Origin: CAVRUH01 sp963822595
GTDB taxonomy: Bacteria > Chlamydiota > Chlamydiia > Chlamydiales > Waddliaceae
Assembly: GCA_963822595.1 (NCBI GenBank)
Contig: CAWGIG010000005.1
Location: forward strand, 310,001 to 374,000
DNA: 64,000 nucleotides
Direction of reading: 5' to 3'
The notes beneath the pieces were generated by a model that saw nothing but the letters and a program-made list of their open reading frames with translations, was not told where the DNA came from and ran no database searches. Every line of letters begins with the position of its first letter. Positions within the stretch are counted from its first letter, which is position 1. Positions 8,220 through 17,683 of the stretch are shown here, piece by piece. A program made the translations under genes and the position numbers.

Positions 8220-10190
8220 TTATACCTCTGCTCCTTGGACTGAGGCATATAATGGAGATGGCGAACAGAATTGATTGTAGAGTAATTGAGTGGTCAACAC
8301 ATAGTTGAGCATTCCTGTGCTTGCTTCAATCTCATGAATAGGAGAAGACGGATCTTTTATAGTATTAATGAGTTCTTCTACTTTTTTTGGGTTAAATATG
8401 TTTGTTTTCGAGAGCGCTTCGGCACTCATCAGGGAGTCTCTGAATGAATCTTCAGTTCTCCAGAGCCATGTGGACGGAACTCGAAATCCTTGTTTGCGGC
8501 GTTCAGTGATTTCTTTGGGGAGGTCATTTGCAAAAGTGGTCTTCAATAGATATTTTTCATTAAATAAAAAAAGTTTTAGGAAGTGGGGAACTTGACTGGC
8601 TTCTTCGTAAAATTTAGTATTCAAGAAAGGAATACGAGCTTCTACGGAATGAGCCATTGAATTGCGGTCGGCACGGTTAAGGATCCAGTTGGGGAGTCTA
8701 GTCTTTAGCTCGATGAGGAGAGATTGATTCAATGGATCGAGGTTTTCCATTTTCGGCTTCAACTTTTGCATAAAGGTGTAGAAGCGGGACTCTTTGGAAA
8801 GAGTGTCGGGAAAAGTTTCAAGAAATAAACCGCATTTCTGGCTATTTTGGAGTGCCCAAAATGGGTACCAGGCAGGAAAGGTTCCGTACTGTTCGATAAT
8901 GGACTCCCTATCTTCAACATAAAGATTCGTCAGAATCTCCATAAACGAAAGATTAGGGGCCTGTTGCTTGAATATTTTTTTAATAACCCATTTTTTCACA
9001 AAATGCGGTAAAAAGTTAAAACCGTAATTAATCTGGTTCATCTGAAAAGCGCTGTAACCCCCAAAAATTTCGTCCGAGCCTTCGCCGCAAAGGACGACTT
9101 TCCCACCATCATCGCGCACTAATTTTGAGAGGTCTATAAGAGGAGTATTGATCGGACTCGCGCAAGGAAATTCATTATAATACGTCGATAAGTCAAGATC
9201 TGTGGCTTTCGCTTTTTTTGCATCGACAAAACGGGCGTTTAAATGGAACTTTTCGATCATTTTGTTCATAGCAAAGGATTCGTCGAGCTCTTTTTCTTCT
9301 TGAAATCGGATGGAGTAACTTGTGAGCGGGGAGCTCCCTTTCATTTGTTCGTGTAGGAGCATAGTGATGACCGAGGAGTCGATGCCACCGCTTAAATAGA
9401 CGCCAATAGGCACATCACCAATCAGGTGCGTGGCAACCGATTCGGAAAGGGTATTCTTCATCTTAGGGCTGTAGACAGCTGGGATGATACTTTCGTAAAC
9501 GCCTGCGTCAGGAAAAAAGGGTTCCCAATAGGAACGATCTTGAATGCTTCCTTCCCTTAGGGAATAGCGCCTTAAGTTTGCAGGGGCTAAATCTTCTATC
9601 CCTTGAAAACAGGTTGTTCCGGGAACTAAGTAATTGAGTGTAAATAGATCGAAGATAGATTGATGGTCCAATTGACGTGGAGTGAGTCCAGTTGCCAGAA
9701 TGCCTTTGATTTCTGAGCTACAGATCAGAAATTCTTTGTCTTCAAAATAGAAAAGGGGTTTCATTCCAAAGCGATCGCGGCAAAGGTCGATCGTTTCATT
9801 CTTGAGGTCGACCAAGACAAAGGCAAACATCCCTTCTAGCTGTTCGACATATCCTTCACGATTTTCTTCATAGAGGTGGAGGATAACTTCGCAGTCGGAG
9901 TGGGAGTTAAAGGTATGCCCTTTTGCGATGAGGGAGTCTCTGAGTGAGCGGTAGTTATAAATTTCCCCATTGCAGATCAGAATGACGGAGCGGTCTTCGT
10001 TAAAAAACGGTTGTTGTCCTCCGGCGATATCTACGATGCTCAAGCGATTGTAGCCAAGTCCAATATTTTGATGGCAGAATATTTGGGAATCGTCGGGGCC
10101 TCTATGGTGGAGAGCTTGGTTGGCTTGTTCTAGACATGCGCGATCGACGGTTTGTTTGTTTTTCGAAACAACTAAAGTTATCCCACACAT
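8220..10190 (-). CDS. asnB: Asparagine synthetase, glutamine-hydrolysing
   Basis: A 656-residue, intact class-II amidotransferase. Cys2 (MCGITLV) is the glutaminase nucleophile. The Ntn domain has RLSIVD, NGEIYN and the CRDRFGMKPL segment. The synthetase domain has the ATP-pyrophosphatase loop SGGIDSSVI and later CGEGSDEIFGGY. It makes asparagine from aspartate, glutamine and ATP. Chlamydiaceae lack this enzyme as far as I recall, so it marks a less host-dependent relative. It lies directly before the second tadE. A (GGATAA-type) palindrome separates it from ybaB. Some AsnB-like enzymes modify cell-wall peptides instead; the sequence alone does not exclude that. Confidence 0.92.
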   Translation of the reverse strand: MCGITLVVSKNKQTVDRACLEQANQALHHRGPDDSQIFCHQNIGLGYNRLSIVDIAGGQQPFFNEDRSVILICNGEIYNYRSLRDSLIAKGHTFNSHSDCEVILHLYEENREGYVEQLEGMFAFVLVDLKNETIDLCRDRFGMKPLFYFEDKEFLICSSEIKGILATGLTPRQLDHQSIFDLFTLNYLVPGTTCFQGIEDLAPANLRRYSLREGSIQDRSYWEPFFPDAGVYESIIPAVYSPKMKNTLSESVATHLIGDVPIGVYLSGGIDSSVITMLLHEQMKGSSPLTSYSIRFQEEKELDESFAMNKMIEKFHLNARFVDAKKAKATDLDLSTYYNEFPCASPINTPLIDLSKLVRDDGGKVVLCGEGSDEIFGGYSAFQMNQINYGFNFLPHFVKKWVIKKIFKQQAPNLSFMEILTNLYVEDRESIIEQYGTFPAWYPFWALQNSQKCGLFLETFPDTLSKESRFYTFMQKLKPKMENLDPLNQSLLIELKTRLPNWILNRADRNSMAHSVEARIPFLNTKFYEEASQVPHFLKLFLFNEKYLLKTTFANDLPKEITERRKQGFRVPSTWLWRTEDSFRDSLMSAEALSKTNIFNPKKVEELINTIKDPSSPIHEIEASTGMLNYVLTTQLLYNQFCSPSPLYASVQGAEV

Positions 10191-10265
10191 ATTGACGGCC
10201 TTACATTATTATTCTGTAAAATAACTGTGATGATAGTTAATATGCAACCCATTTTATAGGCCATA

Positions 10266-10430
10266 TATACACAAAATAACAAGATGAGCAGGATCGCGAG
10301 CGGCAGGATAAGAAAGGATAAGAAAAAATATTTAAGAAAAAAATATATTCTTTCTTCTTCTTAAATCATTCTTCTTATCCTTTCTTATCCTGCCGCTTGC
10401 GATCCTGCTTATCCTGTTATCTTGTGTCTA
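10266..10430. repeat. GGATAAGCAGGAT-family palindrome, copy 1
   Basis: The arm AACAAGATGAGCAGGATCGC…GGCAGGATAAGAAAGGATAAGAA faces its complement ending CTTATCCTGTTATCTTGTGTCTA, with an A/T-rich centre (about 10320–10370). It lies 9 bp after the ybaB stop and upstream of asnB. Copies of the same family are at 12171–12338 and 39784–39942, with a degraded half-arm at about 45105–45150. The long arms could act as a terminator for ybaB. Confidence 0.9.
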
Positions 10431-10439
10431 GGAGACCTA

Positions 10440-10742
10440 TTAGAAACTTGGGAAGCCCGGTGGCAAACCTGGGATTTCAGGGGAATTTTGTTTCATTTTT
10501 GCCATAGCATCGCCATAGGCCGCTTTGATAAGATCTTGGAGGCCTTCGACATCTTCAGGGTCTACGCATTCTGGTTTAATTGTAATGCCCTTCATTTCAT
10601 TTTCGCCGTTCAGCCGTATAGTGACCAATCCGTTTCCTGCAACACCTTCCACTTCCATCTGCTGCATCTGTTCTTGGATTTTTCCGAATTGTTCGCGCAT
10701 CATTTTCGCTTGTTTCTTCTGCTTTGCAAATCCTTTTCCCAT
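10440..10742 (-). CDS. ybaB: YbaB/EbfC family nucleoid-associated protein
   Basis: A 100-residue protein typical of YbaB/EbfC: MGKGFAKQKKQAKMMREQFGKIQEQMQQMEVEG (amphipathic helix), then GNGLVTIRLNGENEMKGITIKPECVDPEDVEGLQDLIKAAYGDAMAKM. The family binds DNA as a dimer and is nearly always encoded next to dnaX, as here (15 bp downstream of dnaX). In Chlamydia the same pair lies near ptsI. The C-terminal ISPEIPGLPPGFPSF-like tail matches the usual 'lpg.p.lf' end. Intact. Confidence 0.93.
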   Translation of the reverse strand: MGKGFAKQKKQAKMMREQFGKIQEQMQQMEVEGVAGNGLVTIRLNGENEMKGITIKPECVDPEDVEGLQDLIKAAYGDAMAKMKQNSPEIPGLPPGFPSF

Positions 10743-10757
10743 AAAATTATCCTCTTA

Positions 10758-12125
10758 TTATTTTTTCTGAATTTTACCTTCGAATTCTACCGCAGCAAAA
10801 TTGAGAAGGGTATCGTGCTGTCCTTTCTCTTTCGCCGTGGCGCGCACCGCCTCAACAGGAGGTCTCGATCCCAACTCAATGGGGGCAGGGTCTTTTGCGA
10901 CGGGAATAGGTGCAGGTGCAGGTTTTGATACTGGCTGGGCTTTAGGCGCTGGAGCAGGTACCGGAGCCGGTGCGGGAGAACCCGTTTCCAGTTCTGATAG
11001 GCGACGCACAAGATATTCAATTGGAATGCGGTGGTGGCTGCGCAGAACATGCAGGAGAATCGTTTCGAGAGCAATTTGGCCGGATGGCGCATAGCGCAGG
11101 CTATTTTGTTTTTCCGTGAGGTAGTCAAGAAGATTCATGCACAGCTCTTTTCGATAGAGTTTGGCAGAAGCCTCGTATTTCTCCCTTTCGGCTTCGGTGA
11201 GCGACAGAAAAGGGGCATTTTTTCCGGCTAGCTTGACTAACAAGATGTTTCTGAAATGCTCTGTGAGTCCTTCGACGAAGTGGATGAGATCTTTGCCTTC
11301 CGAAAAAAGACGGTGGGAGATTTCGAAAGCGACAGCTAGGTTGCCTTCAGTTCCGGCTTTATCGAGTTCAAAAAAGCAATCGCGGGGCATAACGCCGAGG
11401 ACAGAGGCAGTGGTTTTAGTGGTGATTTTGCCCTCGTGGAACGAGTGAATTTGATCGAGTAGCGATTCGGCATCTCTCATTCCTCCTTCGGCGCGGTGGG
11501 CGATGATCCGGAGCGCTTCTTCATCGGCTTCGACGCCAAGATCGCTGACGATGCGGCTGAGTTTTTTGACGATGGTTTCCAAAGGAATGCGGTTGAGGTT
11601 GAAGCGTTGGCAGCGGCTAAGAATTGTCGGGAGTACTTTATGCGGTTCGGTGGTTGCGAAGATGAAGATTACTTTTGGCGGCGGTTCTTCCAATGTCTTT
11701 AAGAGGGCGTTAAAAGCCTCTTTGGTGAGCATATGAACTTCGTCGATGATGTAGATCTTGTATTTACCTGAGGAAGCGGCGTAGCCGACGGTTTCGTTGA
11801 TTTGTCGGATGTCGTCAATACCGCGATTGGAGGCGCCGTCGATTTCGATGACATCTAGGGAATAGCCCGAGGTGATTTCTTTGCAAAAGGAGCAGGTGTT
11901 GCATGGTTCGAGATCTGCTGTGGGTTGTAGGCAGTTTAATGCTTTGGCGAACAGGCGGGCGAGGGTTGTTTTTCCGGTTCCGCGCATGCCGCAAAACAGG
12001 TAGGCGTGAGCCAACCGATTGTGTTTGATGGCATTTTTCAGCGTTGTAACGATGGCCTCTTGGCCTAACACTTCGCTAAACAAAGCTGGACGATACTTTC
12101 TTGCTAATACTTGATATTCAGACAT
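10758..12125 (-). CDS. dnaX: DNA polymerase III subunit gamma/tau
   Basis: A 455-residue clamp-loader subunit. I place the start at MSEYQVLARKYRP (12125), the family's conserved N-terminus, rather than 12 codons upstream. The AAA+ domain shows Walker A GMRGTGKTT, a zinc knot CLQPTADLEPCNTCSFC, Walker B/DExx IIDEVHML, and the SRC sensor FATTEPHKVLPTILSRCQRF. Domain III follows, then a Pro/Ala-rich linker (PAPAPVPAPAPKAQP). It is shorter than E. coli tau, with only a short C-terminal region. ybaB is read from the same transcript. The gene is intact, in contrast to nearby galE. Confidence 0.94.
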   Translation of the reverse strand: MSEYQVLARKYRPALFSEVLGQEAIVTTLKNAIKHNRLAHAYLFCGMRGTGKTTLARLFAKALNCLQPTADLEPCNTCSFCKEITSGYSLDVIEIDGASNRGIDDIRQINETVGYAASSGKYKIYIIDEVHMLTKEAFNALLKTLEEPPPKVIFIFATTEPHKVLPTILSRCQRFNLNRIPLETIVKKLSRIVSDLGVEADEEALRIIAHRAEGGMRDAESLLDQIHSFHEGKITTKTTASVLGVMPRDCFFELDKAGTEGNLAVAFEISHRLFSEGKDLIHFVEGLTEHFRNILLVKLAGKNAPFLSLTEAEREKYEASAKLYRKELCMNLLDYLTEKQNSLRYAPSGQIALETILLHVLRSHHRIPIEYLVRRLSELETGSPAPAPVPAPAPKAQPVSKPAPAPIPVAKDPAPIELGSRPPVEAVRATAKEKGQHDTLLNFAAVEFEGKIQKK

Positions 12126-12170
12126 AGCCAAAAGTGTAGCTGACTGGCGTAATTTTCGCAATAATTATGC

Positions 12171-12338
12171 GCATAGACACAATTAACAGGATAAGCAGGA
12201 TCGCAAGCGGCAGGATAAAAAAAGGATAAGAAAAAAGATAAAAAAGTAAAAAAAAAGAATTGTTTTTTTATATTCTTTTTTCTTCTTATCCTTTTTTTAT
12301 CCTGCCGCTTGCGATCTTGCTTATCCTGTTGATAGCGG
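12171..12338. repeat. GGATAAGCAGGAT-family palindrome, copy 2
   Basis: The left arm GCATAGACACAATTAACAGG continues into ATAAGCAGGATCGCAAGCGG and CAGGATAAAAAAAGGATAAG; the right arm is the complement and ends CTTATCCTGTTGATAGCGGG. The centre is nearly pure A then T. The left ~65 bp are almost identical to copy 3 at 39784. It lies 11 bp after the galE stop and before the dnaX start, so copies 1 and 2 bracket the dnaX–ybaB pair. It accounts for most of the 12126–12349 gap. Confidence 0.92.
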
Positions 12339-12349
12339 GTATATACACG

Positions 12350-13311
12350 CTATAATGCGTTCCAGGCGTGCTGGACTATGGTATCTATTTCAGGGTATTG
12401 GGGGACCCAGCCAAGATCCTTCCTCGCTTTCTCGGAATCGGCGAGCAATACAGGGGCATCTCCTTCCCTTCGCGGACCCTCAATAATAGTCACTTTCCGC
12501 TTAGTAATTTTTTCAATTGCCTGGATAATTTCCCGAACAGAAAATCCATTGCCATTTCCTAAATTATATATCGCTGACGGCGCTCCCTCAAATAATTGCT
12601 GCATTGCAGTAATGTGGGCATCTCCAAGGTCATACACATGAACATAGTCGCGAATGCACGTCCCATCTCGGGTGTCATAATCTGTCCCAAAGATAGTCGC
12701 AGAACCATCTCCCTTTTTCAGAGTGCGTAAAATAATGGGTATTAGGTTACTTTCTTTCTTTTTGTAGTTTTTTACCTCGCCATTCGGGTCTCCACCGGCA
12801 GCGTTAAAGTACCTCAAGGAACAATAACGAATTCCATAGGCGCGCTCATAATCTTTAAGAACCCTTTCGATCATGAACTTAGAGGCTCCATAGGGATTTA
12901 TAGGGTTGCAGGGATGTGTTTCCTTGATCAGTAAAGTCTCCGGAATCCCATAAACTGCTGCGGTTGAGGAAAAAATAAAGTTTTTACCTTATGACGCAGC
13001 ATCGCATTCAAGAGATTCAGTGTGTTAACGACATTATTTTGATAGTATTTTTCGGGGTTTTTCATCGATTCTCCCACTTCGATATTTCCGGCGAAGTGCA
13101 TCACCGCATCGACTTTATATTGGGAGAACACCTGATCAAGAAGGGGGATATTGGCCATATCTCCCTCGACAAAAGTGCCGCGAGTGACTGTTTTTTTCGA
13201 TCCGGTCGATAAATTATCAAATAGAATTGTTTGATAGCCTGAATCACACAGCATTTTGTTGGTATTGGAGCCAATGAAGCCTGCTCCGCCGACTACGAGT
13301 ATCTTTTTCAT
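12350..13311 (-). pseudogene. galE: UDP-glucose 4-epimerase, one frameshift as sequenced
   Basis: An NAD-dependent short-chain dehydrogenase-type epimerase for UDP-glucose/UDP-galactose. The first piece (13311 down to about 12970) has MKKILVVGGAGFIGSN (Rossmann GxxGxxG) and DAVMHFAGNIEVGES. After a single shift near 12970, beside an A6 run, the second piece reads SSTAAVYGIPE, the catalytic YGASK, LRYFNAAGGDPNGE and RDYVHVYDLGDAH. Together about 320 residues, the family length. Only one indel is needed, so sequence error is likely. It is divergent from pgpH. A UDP-sugar role in surface glycans would be usual. Confidence 0.87.
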
Positions 13312-13425
13312 ATGAACAAAATTAACACATAATCATGTTTTATTCAAAATCTTCCTTTTTTTCTTTCTTTTTTCGATATCCTCCTTATAATTAGAAGTAT
13401 TGGTAAATATTACGGCAGTGAGTGC

Positions 13426-15586
13426 ATGGACCTTAGTTCAAACGGACTTGAAAATGGGAATGAATTGAAGTTTTCCCGCGAGCAGGGTTTTTTTGACAAA
13501 AGCATAGGTGTGAAAGTACTCCTTGCTCTTTTGTTTATTGTCTCCCTATTCATGTTTCTCCACTTCAGAGAAGTTCGTGTCGAAACCTTCGAGCTAGGGA
13601 GCATTGCCCCCAAATTTGTGGTGGCACAGGTAGATATAGATTTCTACGACGAAGAAGCTACCATCATCCTCCGTCAGGAAGCTACCGCGATGTGGGCAAA
13701 ATTTTCCGTGTCAGCGATAACTCTATCCGGGAAGCTAGGCTCAATTTTGAGAAATTTTTGGTAACCGACTCAAACTGGATAAGTCAAGGGAAAGATCGCA
13801 CCCCGGATATGATGTACAGCGGCGTGGACCTCCTCGAGAAGAACATGCGCATGGTCCATTTTACCGACCCGCGAACCCTCCAAAAGATGTCGGAAGTCAA
13901 GCTGCCTACCACTTTCTACATGATCTTTACTCCCGCTGATGTCAAAGTACCTGTCGTCCTGCCCGATCAAATTTGGAATGATCTGAGTACATATGCATTT
14001 GCCCATCGAGAATTTTCTCAAGATACAATCGATTTCATCATCAATTATTTCCGTCCACTTAAATGGCAGCTAGAGGAGGATATAGGGGCTCAAGAGGCCA
14101 TCCGTCAGCGGATACAAGCTAAAGTTCCTGAAAAGTACACTCACATAAGCGCCGGAAGTCGGGTTATCGACCAAGGAGAGAAAGTCACCTCGCGTCATCT
14201 TGCTATACTGCAAGCGATGAAGGAGGCTCTTACGGTGCAACGCAGCCTATGGCATGCCTCGACGCTTATTGGAAGCTTGATTCTTGCCTCTCTTTTGGCG
14301 TTCATGTTTGGTGTTTATTTTTATATCAACTACCCTGAAGTGTTGGCCTCCAATCGAAAGCTTTTTCTAATTATCACGATCATGATCCTGACATTTGTCC
14401 TGGCAAAGGGTACAGAGCTTTTCTTCCTTAATTTCAGAAGTAATGCCTTAGAATCGATTCCATATCCTTTGTTAGTGCCATTTGCGGCAATCCTTCTCTG
14501 TAATTTGATGAATGCACCTATAGCCACATTTACAAGCGGATTTTTGACGATTATCATGATGATGGGGTTAGCATTCGATCCTCAAGGATTCATGATTGTA
14601 AATCTAACGGCAGCTCTTGCTAGTATCCTGAGCTGCAGATATCTTCACCAAAGAAGGGAAATTTTTATTGTCTGCCTTAAGGCTTGGCTTTCTTGCATCG
14701 TTGTTATTTTTTCCCTTTATCTCTACGAAAATAGCGACTGGGAAGGTTTTTGGAGGGATATTATGTCCGCAGGTGGATTTATGCTCCTGACAGCTGTATT
14801 GGTGGTCGGATTGCTGCCTCTGATGGAATCTACCTTCCGCGTGATGACAGATGTGACCCTTGTCGAGTACATGGATCCGAATCACGATTTACTTCGAAGA
14901 CTGAGTATCGAAGCCCCGGGACTTACCAGCATTCCGTTGTTGTAGGAAATTTGGCTGAAGCCGCAGCGTTATCGATTGGAGCTAATGGATTGTTTTGCAG
15001 GGCAGCGACTCTGTATCATGACGTGGGTAAAATGGCGACGCCGCAGTATTTCACAGAAAACCAGCATGGCGGAATGAATATCCACCAACTGTTGACTCCG
15101 CGCGAGTCGGCGCAAGTGATTATAGCTCATGTCAGCGAGGGTGTAGCTTTAGCGCGTAAAGCGGGGCTTCCCGAGCAGTTTATCGACATTATCAAGGAGC
15201 ATCACGGGACTACGCTTGTTTATTATTTCTATCGAAAGGAGCTCGAAAGGTTATCTAACGACAAAAGTAAAGTGGATGAAAAGGAGTTCCGTTATGGAGG
15301 TCCTAAGCCGAGGAGTAAGGAGTCAGCCATTATCATGATTGCCGATTCGATGGAGGCTGCATCGAGGTCGCTAGAGTTGATTAATTACGAGACTTTGACA
15401 GATTTAGTGGAGAGAATAGTCAAGGAAAAGAATAGTGATCATCAATTTGATCATTCGTTATTGACGTTAGAGGAATTAGCAACGGTCAAGGAAACGTTAG
15501 TCAAGACATTGGTGGCCTATGGTCACTCCCGCATCAAGTACCCCAAGCGCGACATCGGCGAAGAGTTCCTCCAAGACGAAGCTTGA
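13426..15586 (+). pseudogene. pgpH: PgpH/YqfF-type 7TM-HD cyclic-di-AMP phosphodiesterase, two frameshifts as sequenced
   Basis: Domain order: a membrane helix near the start (KVLLALLFIVSLFMFL), the extracytoplasmic 7TMR-HDED domain (13700–14200), seven membrane helices (about 14220–14830), then a cytoplasmic HD domain with HSVVVGNLAEAAA, ATLYHDVGKM (HD pair), EHHGTTLVYYFY and ADSMEAASRSL. PgpH degrades the second messenger c-di-AMP, which Chlamydia is known to make. Frames change near 13690 (EATA/DVGKIFRVSD) and near 14925 (EAPG/TYQHSVVVG), each one base. All HD metal residues survive. The repaired length is about 720 residues. A TATAAT at 13386–13391 could be its -10 element. Confidence 0.85.
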
Positions 15587-15598
15587 GATTCTTGCTTA

Positions 15599-15747
15599 TA
15601 TACACACTATTAAACGCGGAGACGCGAAGACGCGGGGACGCAGAGAGAAGAATGATGTATAAGCACAATATTTTCATGTACTTATACATCATTCTTCTCT
15701 CTGCGTCCCCGCGTCTTCGCGTCTCCGCGTTTAATAGTGTTCATATA
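15599..15747. repeat. Palindrome of ACGCGGAGACGCG-type repeats
   Basis: Arms of about 64 bp (15599–15662 and 15680–15747) are nearly perfect complements. They are built from ACGCGGAGACGCGAAGACGC followed by GGGGACGCAGAGAGAAG. A 17-bp A/T-rich loop lies between. It fits exactly between the convergent stops of pgpH (12 bp away) and the phosphohexomutase gene (10 bp away). The motif family differs from the GGATAA and CACAGAG palindromes. A bidirectional terminator role is plausible. Confidence 0.92.
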
Positions 15748-15757
15748 CGCAAAATTC

Positions 15758-17509
15758 TTAAGCGCCAAAGATTTTCCGGAGCCCATCTACAAGAGCATCC
15801 GCTTCTTTTTTGCTCTCTGCTTCGGCATCTTCTATACTACCGAATTTGTGTTTGACAACTCCGCAATAGATTTTTATCTTGGGTTCCGTTCCCGATGGAC
15901 GAATCATCAGCTTGCTCCCATCCTTCAGCCAATACCTTAGAACATTCTCCTTTGGCAAAGTAAGCGGTTCGACTTTCCCGGTATCCAAATCAGTTTTAAT
16001 CGACTGCTGATAATCTTCTACAGCAACAACAGGATAGCCTCCAACTTCCTTTAACGGTATCCGTTGCATTTTGGCGATACCCTCGGCCATCTTTGCTTTT
16101 CCTTCCTTGCTATCAGGAAATTTTATGGAATAGAGCGTCTCATAAAAGTAACCATACTTATCATAGAGGCTATGCAAATAATCGATAAGAGTTCTTCCAC
16201 GCACTTTGGAGTGTAAAGCCACTTCACAAATCAACGCTGCTGAAATCAAAGCATCTTTATCCCGAACATGCGTCCCAAGTAAATAACCATAAGACTCTTC
16301 GCCCCCAAAAATAAACCGATAGCCTTTTGGGTCGTTTTCCCACTCATGAATTTTCTGCGCGACATATTTAAAACCGGTCAAAACATCTTCACACTTTTTT
16401 CCATAGCTTTCCACAATCTGTTTAAATAGCTCTGTCGTCCCAATAGTTTTGATAAAAGCAGCATTTTCCGGCATCTTTCCTCGAGCCGTAAGAACTTCAC
16501 AAATATGGGCCACACATACAGAAGCCACCTGATTCCCTGTCATCAAACAGATGTGTCCCTGATGCAACACAGCAATCCCGACCCGATCCGCATCAGGATC
16601 GGTGGCGATAAGGATATCTGATCTAGCCTCATCCATCTGCTCGATACCGAGAGTTAAAGCCTCTTTTTCCTCAGGATTAGGGAATTTTACTGTCGGAAAA
16701 TTACCATCAGGGGTAATTTGCGACTCAACAAAACTTAAGTTAGTGAATCCCCAGCTCTTTAAAACTTGCGGTATGAGGGTAATTCCTGTCCCATGAAGAC
16801 TCGTGTATAGGACCTTTAACGTATTGCCATAGCTTTTGTTTTCCTCAGGATAAAACTGACTATTCCGGATGGCATACAGGTAAGGATCATCTATTTCTTT
16901 ATCGACTTTTTTAATCAGAGGATGGTCAACGCTGGTCACACTTTTGACCATCTTAAGATCTGTGATCTTAGTAACTTCATCCACAATAGATTTGTCTTCA
17001 GGAGGCACAACTTGTCCTCCGCCTCTACCGAAGACTTTGTATCCATTATATTCAGGGGGGTTGTGCGAAGCTGTAATCATGATTCCGGCGTTACAACCCT
17101 TCAATCGGCAGCCAAAAGAAACCCAAGGCACAGGGCGCAACTCCGCGGCCAGGTAGACTTGAATATCATTTCCGGCTAAAACTTTTGCAGATTCCTCGGC
17201 AAAAAATTTGGATTGGTTTCTTGAATCGTATCCGATGATAACGCAAAGATTTCCTTTCTTCATTTTATGCAAATGGTTAGCTAGTCCCTGGGTTGCCGCA
17301 CGAACTGTATATTGATTCATCCGATTCGTGCCGACGCCGACAATACCGCGCATTCCGCCCGTTCCAAAGGATAAGGAGGTGTAAAAGCTATCTATTAATG
17401 CCTGAGGATTTGATTTCTGCAGAGAGCGAATGGTTTCTTTTGACTCTTCATCGTAGTTGCCATTCAGCCACGTATCGACCCTTTTTTGTGTTTGAAGATC
17501 AACCGTCAT
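15758..17509 (-). CDS. pgm: Phosphoglucomutase/phosphomannomutase (PGM2-like)
   Basis: A 583-residue alpha-D-phosphohexomutase. I start it at ATG 17509 (MTVDLQTQKRVDTWLNGNYDEESK); the frame is open further but the extra residues belong to a small upstream gene. The phosphoserine loop is GIMITASHNPPEYNGYKVFG; GTGGMRGI lies near the N-terminus; the metal loop is DPDADRVGIAV; the sugar loop GGEESYGYL and phosphate-binding RPSGTEPKIKIY complete the active site. It interconverts hexose-1- and hexose-6-phosphates, linking UhpC-imported glucose-6-phosphate to glycogen or nucleotide sugars (inference). Intact. Confidence 0.92.
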   Translation of the reverse strand: MTVDLQTQKRVDTWLNGNYDEESKETIRSLQKSNPQALIDSFYTSLSFGTGGMRGIVGVGTNRMNQYTVRAATQGLANHLHKMKKGNLCVIIGYDSRNQSKFFAEESAKVLAGNDIQVYLAAELRPVPWVSFGCRLKGCNAGIMITASHNPPEYNGYKVFGRGGGQVVPPEDKSIVDEVTKITDLKMVKSVTSVDHPLIKKVDKEIDDPYLYAIRNSQFYPEENKSYGNTLKVLYTSLHGTGITLIPQVLKSWGFTNLSFVESQITPDGNFPTVKFPNPEEKEALTLGIEQMDEARSDILIATDPDADRVGIAVLHQGHICLMTGNQVASVCVAHICEVLTARGKMPENAAFIKTIGTTELFKQIVESYGKKCEDVLTGFKYVAQKIHEWENDPKGYRFIFGGEESYGYLLGTHVRDKDALISAALICEVALHSKVRGRTLIDYLHSLYDKYGYFYETLYSIKFPDSKEGKAKMAEGIAKMQRIPLKEVGGYPVVAVEDYQQSIKTDLDTGKVEPLTLPKENVLRYWLKDGSKLMIRPSGTEPKIKIYCGVVKHKFGSIEDAEAESKKEADALVDGLRKIFGA

Positions 17510-17513
17510 GGAA

Positions 17514-17633
17514 TTACTCTCTATCTTTAAGGATTTGTCTAACACCCGATACGACAAACAGAAGTAGAAAAAAAACACAAACAATAGCTACGACGGTAGC
17601 TTCCGTATTACTCGATCCAAGTAATGTGATCAT
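17514..17633 (-). CDS. 39-residue single-pass membrane protein
   Basis: Reading the reverse strand from ATG 17633 gives MITLLGSSNTEATVVAIV, then a run CVFFLLLFVVSGV and a basic end RQILKDRE. That is one membrane helix (about residues 13–32) with a positively charged tail inside. A Shine–Dalgarno GGAG lies 8 bases before the ATG, and the stop is only 4 bases before the phosphoglucomutase start. Good ribosome site, clean topology and tight spacing argue that it is real and co-transcribed with pgm. I recognise no family. Confidence 0.55.
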   Translation of the reverse strand: MITLLGSSNTEATVVAIVCVFFLLLFVVSGVRQILKDRE

Positions 17634-17683
17634 TGCAAACTCCAACTAAATTTAGAGTAATTGTGCCATAAAAACGGGAATTG

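Noticed and set aside
10758..12125. Programmed frameshifting in dnaX to make gamma
   Set aside because: I see no A6G slippery run with a following hairpin at the expected place after domain III.
13692..14945. Separate membrane protein gene inside pgpH
   Set aside because: It is the middle of the 7TM-HDED protein in a shifted frame, with the HD domain continuing from about 14925 in the next frame.
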